A DNA stretch of 64,000 bases, from positions 6,658,558 to 6,722,557 of the forward strand of contig OZ023198.1 in assembly GCA_963995505.1 (NCBI GenBank), written 5' to 3'. A program made the position numbers and the translations under genes. Positions 55,933-64,000 of the stretch are shown one piece after another; within the stretch, counting starts at the first letter, position 1, and each line of letters opens with the position of its first letter. Under the pieces are notes generated by a model. The model was not told the origin of the DNA. It did no database searches and saw only the letters and a program-made list of their open reading frames with translations. Origin of the DNA: Hypericum androsaemum. Its lineage: Eukaryota > Streptophyta > Magnoliopsida > Malpighiales > Hypericaceae.

Positions 55933-56723
55933 TGATACGAACCCCGCCAACGATGCGACGAGACCCGGCCACAAAGCGTGAAATCCTAGATCGTTCTAGA
56001 TCAGTTCGTGATGGAGATCTCGACCCGATGCTCACAACCAAACAAGAACCTTGGTATTAAGACCGCGACCCGCTGCTTGAGTTGAAACAAAGAACCTTGA
56101 TATGTCGATGACGCCACAAACGGTGATGAAGATCCGCTTGATAAGTCGATAGTGAACTCGACGGAATCTCTCTGTTGTGTTCGAACAGTTCCGAAGAACC
56201 AAGAGAGCAAGGCGCACGTTTTTCAATCAATAATATTCTCCTTTTCTCATTGCATAAGCCTCTATAAATAGGCTCAATATTACAAAGAGATTCCAAATCA
56301 AACAACTCCTAAAAATCTGGCTGGAAAGGGAAACTAAAAAGGAAACAAATCTCTGCCTTTTAGGAAGGCTAAAAACGTGACAAACAAGCTAAATAAGCCA
56401 AGAGTTGTTGGAATATAACTTCCTAATCAAAACTAATGGCTGAAATAAACTTCCTAAATAGAATGCCCAAATCAGAGAGAATAAATCTTCAAGATCTTTG
56501 CTGCTGAAAGGACCTTCTAGAACTTGTATTAAGGTCATAAACTTGGCTGAATTTCGTGGCTCTTGGTCCATGGACTTTAATAAATTTGCTTGAGCCCAAC
56601 TCTCCAAAGTATGCTTGGAAATCAGCCCACAAAGTTGTGACTTGAAGTGTTTTGTGTGTGCTCTCTCACTTGGTCAGATTGGCACTTGAAATAATCATAT
56701 GAGTGCTCTTCATATTCATATCA
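55933..56723 (-). repeat. Family D LTR, copy a
   Basis: 791 bp. On the minus strand a TATTTATA box lies at 56263-56270. The shared U5 block (complement of GCCACAAACGG...TCCGCTTGATAAG) is at about 56086-56148. It is the 3' LTR of the leftmost unit and holds the last 58 nt of its ORF. Confidence 0.95.
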
Positions 56724-57700
56724 TTCCCCTCCTCTTGAATGGGATTTGTCCTCAAATCCTCACATATGGCAAGCTGCCACAAATTAACAGCCATACTGGA
56801 ACAAGGTTGAGTCTTTGAACGTCGTGGTTGTACTTGATATCTTCCGCTCCAACAGAATAAGTACTTCGAACATAAACAATCTGAATTCATCTCCAAATAA
56901 AAAGTTAAAGACTTACTTTTCTGAATAAGCCTTTCACCAATCTTCAAACTATTCCATAAGTTGATCAATGCTGATCCTCCAACATATTCAAACTTGTCAA
57001 CTCCCAAGAAGTCAATATGCTTAACATATTCAACGTGACAATCTGGAAACATGTAAGATATGGGTTGATCCTCTTCCTTGTTAACAGCAACAATAAGTTC
57101 TTCATGTTCACCATCAATAGGAATTGTGCACTTCTTCATGTGAACAATATCCACCACAGATGATTCGTCAAATAAATCTCTTAGGTAAAGTAGTGACATG
57201 GTATGGTCATCAAAATAATCTCCATCAAATAAATCAATGGAATATTCACCAAACTCCTCCCATGTCAAAACCTCTTCAAAAACTTCATCTGAAGGCATAC
57301 CAATTTCAGAACAACGTACCTTTTCCTCAATGTTGCATTTAGATTGAATGATCTTCTCTTGTTGTACTTCACTAACTTCTCTTGTATGCAAGTCAATTTT
57401 CCTTGCCAAAGACATAAGTTTCTCCCAGCTGTCTTCATCATCCCATGCTATAACTCTAAGAGTGCTTTCACCTCTAACCCCAATCTTTCTTTGTTGAGCT
57501 CTTGTATCCCTGCATACATTAGGAACAACTTGTATCCTCTCTTGTTTGCACACTATCCGGTCCACATTTTCGCTGAGCTTCTTGACCTCCGTTCTCATTA
57601 TATGCCTCATCCCACTAAGAAGGGCGTCCATAAACGTGTGTGGATCACCAACCAATGGTGCAACACCTTCAACGGATCTTCTTGAGTAGTTATAAGACAT
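56666..57700 (-). CDS. Unrecognised MSYNY-type protein, family D copy a
   Basis: 344 aa. The N terminus MSYNYSRRSVEGVAPLVGD and the helix TEVKKLSENVDRIVCKQERI match the family A protein. The region near 75-115 differs. The acidic core (EVLTWEEFGEYSIDLFDG, MSLLYLRDLFDESS) and the IDFLGVDKFEYVGGSALINLW and KYLFCWSGRYQVQPRRSK segments are conserved. After EDLRTNPIQEEGND the frame crosses the polypurine tract into the LTR but soon ends (MNMKSTHMIISSANLTK), so there is no GPITRARA motif. No catalytic motif is visible. The 5' LTR is copy b, and the ORF follows a T/C-rich (purine-rich on its strand) leader at 57701-57932. Possibly a Gag-like or RNA-packaging protein, but this is a guess. Confidence 0.75.
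   Translation of the reverse strand: MSYNYSRRSVEGVAPLVGDPHTFMDALLSGMRHIMRTEVKKLSENVDRIVCKQERIQVVPNVCRDTRAQQRKIGVRGESTLRVIAWDDEDSWEKLMSLARKIDLHTREVSEVQQEKIIQSKCNIEEKVRCSEIGMPSDEVFEEVLTWEEFGEYSIDLFDGDYFDDHTMSLLYLRDLFDESSVVDIVHMKKCTIPIDGEHEELIVAVNKEEDQPISYMFPDCHVEYVKHIDFLGVDKFEYVGGSALINLWNSLKIGERLIQKSKSLTFYLEMNSDCLCSKYLFCWSGRYQVQPRRSKTQPCSSMAVNLWQLAICEDLRTNPIQEEGNDMNMKSTHMIISSANLTK
56724..56736 (-). other. Polypurine tract, family D unit a
   Basis: Minus-strand AAGAGGAGGGGAA abuts the LTR start TGATATGAATATG. The same tract recurs at 58738-58750 and 60751-60763. Confidence 0.9.
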
Positions 57701-57932
57701 TCTTATAGATTCTCCTTTTTTTTCTTTCCACTTTTTTGCAAACTTTTTTTTTCAGCCTCTTTTCTTCCTTTGTAGGCTGCCTTCTTTTCTCTCTTTTCTT
57801 TTTCCGGATTTTTCTCTCTTTTTTTTTGATTTTTTTTCTTTCTCCAACTCAGAATACAATAAGAACAACTAACTGAAAACTAATGATAAAAATGAAATTT
57901 AAAGGATAGATAGAACTGAAATAGAAGTCTAA
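57701..57932 (-). other. Leader of family D unit a
   Basis: About 230 bp, strongly purine-rich on the minus strand (GAAAG, AAAAAAA and GGAAAAAG runs), like the leader of family A at 22965-23105. No gene is visible. Confidence 0.65.
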
Positions 57933-57944
57933 GCTCTGATACCA
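57933..57944 (-). other. Primer binding site, family D unit a
   Basis: Minus-strand TGGTATCAGAGC, two bases from LTR copy b. The same site for unit b is at 59946-59957. Confidence 0.94.
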
Positions 57945-57946
57945 AA

Positions 57947-58737
57947 TGATACGAACCCCGCCAACGATGCGACGAGACCCGGCCACAAAGCGTGAAATCC
58001 TAGATCGTTCTAGATCAGTTCGTGATGGAGATCTCGACCCGATGCTCACAACCAAACAAGAACCTTGGTATTAAGACCGCGACCCGCTGCTTGAGTTGAA
58101 ACAAAGAACCTTGATATGTCGATGACGCCACAAACGGTGATGAAGATCCGCTTGATAAGTCGATAGTGAACTCGACGGAATCTCTCCGTTGTGTTCGAAC
58201 AGTTCCAAAGAACCAAGAGAGCAAGGTGCACGTTTTTCAATCAATAATATTCTCCTTTTCTCATTGCATAAGCCTCTATAAATAGGCTCAATATTACAAA
58301 GAGATTCCAAATCAAACAACTCCTAAAAATCTGGCTGGAAAGGGAAACTAAAAAGGAAACAAATCTCTGCCTTTTAGGAAGGCTAAAAACGTGACAAAAA
58401 AGCTAAATAAGCCAAGAGTTGTTGGAATATAACTTCCTAATCAAAACTAATGGCTGAAATAAACTTCCTAAATAGAATGCCCAAATCAGAGAGAATAAAT
58501 CTTCAAGATCTTTGCTGCTGAAAGGACCTTCTAGAACTTGTATTAAGGTCATAAACTTGGCTGAATTTCGTGGCTCTTGGTCCATGGACTTTAATAAATT
58601 TGCTTGAGCCCAACTCTCCAAAGTATGCTTGGAAATCAGCCCACAAAGTTGTGACTTGAAGTGCTTTGTGTGTGCTCTCTCACTTGGTCAGATTGGCACT
58701 TGAAATAATCATATGAGTGCTCTTCATATTCATATCA
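57947..58737 (-). repeat. Family D LTR, copy b
   Basis: 791 bp, nearly identical to copies a and c. It is the 5' LTR for unit a and the 3' LTR for unit b. The TATA-like box is at 58277-58284 on the minus strand. Confidence 0.95.
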
Positions 58738-59714
58738 TTCCCCTCCTCTTGAATGGGATTTGTCCTCAAATCCTCACATATGGCAAGCTGCCACAAATTA
58801 ACAGCCATACTGGAACAAGGTTGAGTCTTTGAACGTCGTGGTTGTACTTGATATCTTCCGCTCCAACAGAATAAGTACTTCGAACATAAACAATCTGAAT
58901 TCATCTCCAAATCAAAAGTTAAAGACTTACTTTTTTGAATAAGCCTTTCGCCAATCTTCAAAGTATTCCATAAGTTGATCAATGCTGATCCTCCAACATA
59001 TTCAAACTTGTCAACTCCCAAGAAGTCAATATGCTTAACATATTCAACGTGACAATCTGGAAACATGTAAGATATGGGTTGATCCTCTTCCTTGTTAACA
59101 GCAACAATAAGTTCTTCATGTTCACCATCAATAGGAATTGTGCACTTCTTCATGTGAACAATATCCACCACAGATGATTCGTCAAATAAATCTCTTAGGT
59201 AAAGTAGTGACATGGTATGGTCATCAAAATAATCTCCATCAAATAAATCAATGGAATATTCACCAAACTCCTCCCATGTCAAAACCTCTTCAAAAACTTC
59301 ATCTGAAGGCATACCAATTTCAGAACAACATACCTTTTCCTCAATGTTGCACTTAGATTGAATGATCTTCTCTTGTTGTACTTCACTAACTTCTCTTGTA
59401 TGCAAGTCAATTTTCCTTGCCAAAGACATAAGTTTCTCCCAGCTGTCTTCATCATCCCATGCTGTAACTCTAAGAGTGCTTTCACCTCTAACCCCAATCT
59501 TTCTTTGTTGAGCTCTTGTATCCCTGCATACATTAGGAACAACTTGTATCCTCTCTTGTTTGCACACTATCCGGTCCACCTTTTCGCTGAGCTTCTTGAC
59601 CTCCGTTCTCATTATATGCCTCATCCCACTAAGAAGGGCGTCCATAAACGTGTGTGGATCACCAACCAATGGTGCAACACCTTCAACGGATCTTCTTGAG
59701 TAGTTATAAGACAT
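58680..59714 (-). CDS. Unrecognised MSYNY-type protein, family D copy b
   Basis: 344 aa, differing from copy a at only a handful of residues (for example KVDRIV for NVDRIV, VTAWDD for VIAWDD, LWNTL for LWNSL). The frame is fully intact and has the same early end in the LTR. Its 5' LTR is copy c at 59960-60750, with a leader at 59715-59945. Confidence 0.75.
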   Translation of the reverse strand: MSYNYSRRSVEGVAPLVGDPHTFMDALLSGMRHIMRTEVKKLSEKVDRIVCKQERIQVVPNVCRDTRAQQRKIGVRGESTLRVTAWDDEDSWEKLMSLARKIDLHTREVSEVQQEKIIQSKCNIEEKVCCSEIGMPSDEVFEEVLTWEEFGEYSIDLFDGDYFDDHTMSLLYLRDLFDESSVVDIVHMKKCTIPIDGEHEELIVAVNKEEDQPISYMFPDCHVEYVKHIDFLGVDKFEYVGGSALINLWNTLKIGERLIQKSKSLTFDLEMNSDCLCSKYLFCWSGRYQVQPRRSKTQPCSSMAVNLWQLAICEDLRTNPIQEEGNDMNMKSTHMIISSANLTK

Positions 59715-59945
59715 TCTTGTAGATTCTCCTTTTTTTTCTTTCCACTTTTCTGCAAACTTTTTTTTTCAGCCTCTTTTCTTCCTTTGTAGGCTGCCTTCTT
59801 TTCTCTCTTTTCTTTTTCCGGATTTTTCTCTCTTTTTTTTGATTTTTTTTCTTTCTCCAACTCAGAATACAATAAGAATAATTAACTGAAAACTAATGAT
59901 AAAAACGAAATTTAAAGGATAGATAGAACTGAAATAGAAGTCTAA

Positions 59946-59957
59946 GCTCTGATACCA
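59946..59957 (-). other. Primer binding site, family D unit b
   Basis: Minus-strand TGGTATCAGAGC, two bases from LTR copy c. Confidence 0.94.
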
Positions 59958-59959
59958 AA

Positions 59960-60750
59960 TGATACGAACCCCGCCAACGATGCGACGAGACCCGGCCACA
60001 AAGCGTGAAATCCTAGATCGTTCTAGATCAGTTCGTGATGGAGATCTCGACCCGATGCTCACAACCAAACAAGAACCTTGGTATTAAGACCGCGACCCGC
60101 TGCTTGAGTTGAAACAAAGAACCTTGATATGTCGATGACGCCACAAACGGTGATGAAGATCCGCTTGATAAGTCGATAGTGAACTCGACGGAATCTCTCC
60201 GTTGTGTTCGAACAGTTCCGAAGAACCAAGAGAGCAAGGCGCACGTTTTTCAATCAATAATATTCTCCTTTTCTCATTGCATAAGCCTCTATAAATAGGC
60301 TCAATATTACAAAGAGATTCCAAATCAAACAACTCCTAAAAATCTGGCTGGAAAGGGAAACTAAAAAGGAAACAAATCTCTGCCTTTTAGGAAGGCTAAA
60401 AACGTGACAAAAAAGCTAAATAAGCCAAGAGTTGTTGGAATATAACTTCCTAATCAAAACTAATGGCTGAAATAAACTTCCTAAATAGAATGCCCAAATC
60501 AGAGAGAATAAATCTTCAAGATCTTTGCTGCTGAAAGGACCTTCTAGAACTTGTATTAAGGTCATAAACTTGGCTGAATTTCGTGGCTCTTGGTCCATGG
60601 ACTTTAATAAATTTGCTTGAGCCCAACTCTCCAAAGTATGCTTGGAAATCAGCCCACAAAGTTGTGACTTGAAGTGCTTTGTGTGTGCTCTCTCACTTGG
60701 TCAGATTGGCACTTGAAATAATCATATGAGTGCTCTTCATATTCATATCA
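59960..60750 (-). repeat. Family D LTR, copy c
   Basis: 791 bp, nearly identical to copies a and b. It is the 5' LTR of unit b and the 3' LTR of the truncated unit c. Confidence 0.95.
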
Positions 60751-61270
60751 TTCCCCTCCTCTTGAATGGGATTTGTCCTCAAATCCTCACATATGGCAAG
60801 CAGCCACAAATTAACAGCCATACTGGAACAAGGTTGAGTCTTTGAACGTCGTGGTTGTACTTGATATCTTCCGCTCCAACAGAATAAGTACTTCGAACAT
60901 AAACAATCTGAATTCATCTCCAAATCAAAAGTTAAAGACTTACTTTTCTGAATAAGCCTTTCACCAATCTTCAAACTATTCCATAAGTTGATCAATGCTG
61001 ATCCTCCAACATATTCAAACTTGTCAACTCCCAAGAAGTCAATATGCTTAACATATTCAACGTGACAATCTGGAAACATGTAAGATATGGGTTGATCCTC
61101 TTCCTTGTTAACAGCAACAATAAGTTCTTCATGTTCACCATTATTGGAATTGTGCACTTCTTCATGTGAACAATATCCACCACAGATGATTCGTCAAATA
61201 AATCTCTTAGGTAAAGTAGTGACATGGTATGGTCATCAAAATAATCTCCATCAAATAAATCAATGGAATA
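60693..61270 (-). pseudogene. Truncated MSYNY-type protein, family D copy c
   Basis: The C-terminal half of the family D protein (from about SIDLFDGDYFDDH to the stop at 60693). The N-terminal half and the 5' LTR are missing, because the sequence switches to decamer satellite at about 61270. A small deletion near 61140 (CCATTATTGGAATT against CCATCAATAGGAATT) also breaks the frame. Non-functional. Confidence 0.9.
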
Positions 61271-64000
61271 TCCATCCTTTTTCTTGCCTTTTCTTACCTT
61301 TTCTTGCCTTTTTTTGCCTCATCTTTCAATTTCTTGCCTTTTCATACCTTTTCTAGCCTTTTATTTCCTTTTCTTGCATTTTCCTGACTTTTCCTTGCCT
61401 TTTCTTGCCTTTTCTTTCCTTACCTTGCCTTTTCTTTCCTTTTCTTTGCATTTTCTTATCTTGTCTTGCCTTATCTTACGTTATTTTGCCTTTTCTTTGC
61501 CCTTTCTTTCCTTTTCTTGCCTTTTTATGCCTTATCTTTTCTTTTCTTGCCTTTTCATGCATTTTTCATGCCTTTTCTTGCATTTTTGTGCCTTTTTTTC
61601 TTGCCTTATCTTGCCTTTTCTTGCCTTTTCTTGCCTTTTCCTTGCCTTTTCTTGCCTTATCTTTCATTTTCTTGCCTTTTCTTGCTTTATCTTGCCTTTT
61701 CTTTCCTTATCTTAACTTTTCTTTCCTTTTCTTACATGTTCTTGCCTTATCTTTCCTTTTCTTTCCTTTTCTTGCCTGTTCTTTCCTTTTCATGCCTTTT
61801 CTTGCCTTATCTTTCTTTATTTTTCCTTTTCTTGTCTTTTCCTTGCCTTATCTTTCCTTTTTATGTCCTCTTCTTGCTTTTTCATGCCTCTTCCATGCCT
61901 TTCATGCCTTTACTTTCCTTTTCTTGCCTTTTCTTGTTGATCTTGCATTTTTTTGTTTTTTCTTTACTTTTCTTTCCTTTTCTTTCCTCTTCTTTCCTTT
62001 TCTTGCCATTTCTTGCCATTTCTTACCTTTTTTTGCATTTTCTTTACTTTTCGTGCCTTTTCTTTGCCTTTTCCTTTCCTTTTCTTACTTTTTCTTCCCT
62101 TATCTTGCCTTTTCTTGCCTTTTTCTTGCCTTTTGTTTCCTTTTCTTAACATATCTTGCCTTTTCTTACCTCATCTTTCCTTTTCTTTCCTTTTCGTGCC
62201 TTCCCTTCCCTTTTCTTGCCTTATCTTGCCTTTTCTTGATTTTTCTTGCCTTTTCATTCCTTGTCCTTGCCTTTTCTTGCCTTATCTTTCCGTTGCATGC
62301 CTTTTCATTCCTTTTTCTTGCCTTTTCCTGCCTTATCTTTCCTTTTCTTACCTTTTCATTACTTTTCATTGCCTTTTCTTTCCTTTGCTTGCCTTTTCGT
62401 TGACTTTTCTTGCATTTTCTTTTCTTATCTTTCCTTTCCTTTCCTTTTCTTGCCTTTTTTTTACCTTTTCTTGCATTTTCCTTGCCTTTTCATGCCTTTT
62501 GCATGCTTTTTCTTTCTTTATCTTACCTTTTCTTCCCTTTTCCTTGCCTTTTCATTCCTTTTCTTACATCTTGCCTTATCTTGCATTTTCTTGCCTTTTC
62601 TTTGCCCTTTCTTTCCTTTTTTTGCCTTTTCTCGCCTTATCTTTCCTTTTCTTGCCTTTTCATGCATTTTTCATGCCTTTTCTTGTCTTATTTTGCTTTT
62701 TCCTTGCCTTTTCTTGCCTTATCTTTCCTTTTCTTGCCTTTTCTTTCCTTATCTTGCATGTTCTGGCCTTATCTTTCCTTTTCTTATCTTTTCTTGCATA
62801 TTCTTGCCTTATCTTGCCTTTTGATACCTTTTCTTGCCTTATCTTGCCTTTTCCTTGCCTTTTCTTTGCTTTTCTTACCTTTTTACACATTTTCTTTCCT
62901 TTTCTTGCCTTTTCTAGCTTTTTCATACCTTTTCCATACCTTTTCTTGCCTTATCTTGCCTTTTCCTTGCCTTTTCTTGATTTTTCTTGCCTTTTCTTTG
63001 CTTTTCTTACCTTTTTACACATTTTCTTTCCTTTTCTTGCCTTTTCCTTCCCTTTTCTTGCCTGATCTTGCCTTTTCTTGCCTTATCTTTCCCTTTCTTG
63101 CCTTTTCTTGCCTTATCTTGCCTTTTCTTGCTTAATCTTTCCTTTTCTTGCCTTTTCTTGCCTTATCTTACTTTTTCTTGATTTTTCTTTCCTTTTCTTT
63201 GCTTTTCTTACCTTTTTACACATTTTCTTTCCTTTTCTTTCCTTTTCTTGCCTTTTCTTGCCTTATCTTGCCTTTTCTTAGTTTTTCTTACCTTTTTACA
63301 CCTTTTCTTTCTTTTTCTTGCCTTTTCTTGCATTATCTTTCCTTTTCTTTCCTTTTCTTACCTTTTCTTGCCTTATCTTGCCTTTTCTTACATTTTCTCG
63401 CCTTTTCTTTCCTTTTCTTGCCTTTTTTTTCCTTATCTTGCCTTTTCTTGCCTAATCTTTCCTTTTCTTGCCTTTTCTTGCCTCATCTTGCCTTTTCTTG
63501 ATTTTTCTTGCCTTTTCTTTGCTTTTCATACCTTTTTACACCATTTCTTTCTTTTTCTTGCCTTTTCATTGCTTTTTTTCTTTTTCGTGCCTTTTTTTTG
63601 CCTTTTCTTGCCTTTTCCTTGCCTTTTCTTGACTTATCTTGCCTTTTCTTTCCTTTTCCTTGCCTTTTCTTTCCTTTTCTTACCTTATCTTGCCTTTTCT
63701 TGCCCTATCTTGCCTTTTCCTACCGTTTTCTTACCTTTTCTTGCCTTTTCATTCCTTTTCCTTGCCTTTTCTTGCATTACCTTTCTTTTTCTAACCTATT
63801 TATTCCTTTTTCTTGCCTTTTCTTACCTTATCTTTCATTTTCTTACCTTTTCATTCCTTTTCCATTCCTTTTCTTGCCTTTTCTTGACTTTTCCTGTTCT
63901 TTTATTTCCTTTTCTTTCCTTTGCTTGCCTTTTCCTTGACTTTTCTTGCCTTTTCTTTCCTTTTCTTGCCTTTTCTTGCCTTATCTTCCCTTATCTTTCC
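61271..64000 (+). repeat. Decamer satellite array, block 6
   Basis: Same decamer array and orientation to the window end. The segment around 61860-61960 resembles 540-600 and 660-840 near the window start (TTTCATGCCTTTACTTTCC). No 86-bp island and no CTATTCCTTATA marker is seen here. No gene is visible. Confidence 0.96.

Larger units (their letters stand above)
55933..61270 (-). mobile_element. Tandem non-autonomous LTR element, family D
   Basis: Minus-strand array of three 791-bp LTRs (55933-56723, 57947-58737 and 59960-60750) alternating with internal regions (56724-57946, 58738-59959 and a truncated 60751-61270). The period is about 2,013 bp and the copies are nearly identical, as expected from unequal crossing-over between LTRs. 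Each full internal region encodes one 344-aa MSYNY-type protein and no enzymes. Ends are TG...CA on the element's strand (TGATATGAATATG to GGGGTTCGTATCA). The right side is cut inside the third ORF and joins the array, so no target-site duplication can be read. Confidence 0.93.

Noticed and set aside
1..64000. CRISPR array or bacterial operon
   Set aside because: Units are contiguous with no unique spacers. All genes present are plant-type LTR retrotransposon genes with tRNA primer sites.

Overview
This window looks like heterochromatin, probably centromeric or pericentromeric, from a flowering plant whose species I cannot name. There is no host gene, tRNA, rRNA or CRISPR array that I can support. 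About 38.6 kb is one tandem repeat. Its unit is roughly 10 bp (consensus TTGCCTTTTC on the + strand), always in the same orientation and organised into higher-order blocks of about 1.2 and 2.1 kb. The rest is Ty3/gypsy-type LTR retrotransposon DNA inserted into that array. The plant assignment rests on initiator-Met primer binding sites (TGGTATCAGAGC), on chromovirus-type polyproteins, and on the resemblance of one polyprotein to the centromere-associated CRM clade.

Layout. 1-9790: decamer array. 9791-9985: a 195-bp captured pol fragment. 9986-22123: decamer array. 22124-24768: a compact non-autonomous LTR element (called family A here; 740-bp LTRs, TSD TCTTG) with a 371-aa ORF. 24769-28864: array. 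28865-35969: a CRM-like autonomous element (804-bp LTRs, TSD CTTTT) whose left end is capped by an inverted piece of its own LTR. 35970-38257: array. 38258-48353: a composite of three family A LTRs flanked by TSD TTTTC, with one internal segment inverted. Its first LTR is split by a nested, nearly intact minus-strand gypsy element (38758-44370, TSD ACTGT). 48354-55932: array. 55933-61270: a minus-strand tandem of a second non-autonomous family (family D; 791-bp LTRs, 2.01-kb period), cut off on the right. 61271-64000: array.

How the parts work together. Families A and D encode no reverse transcriptase or integrase, so they presumably rely on enzymes from autonomous relatives such as the CRM-like element. 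Both families carry versions of the same unrecognised protein, whose N terminus begins MSYNY. In family A this protein runs in frame across the polypurine tract into the 3' LTR and ends in a GPITRARA tail like the one that ends the CRM-like polyprotein. Family D keeps the protein but lacks this tail. The most interesting content is therefore (1) this conserved protein of unknown function fused to a putative targeting tail, (2) chimeric elements that look like products of template switching but carry proper target-site duplications, and (3) the helically phased 10-bp array itself.

Hydrophobic open frames of up to about 800 codons on the + strand of the array are artefacts of the 10-bp period and are not annotated as genes.
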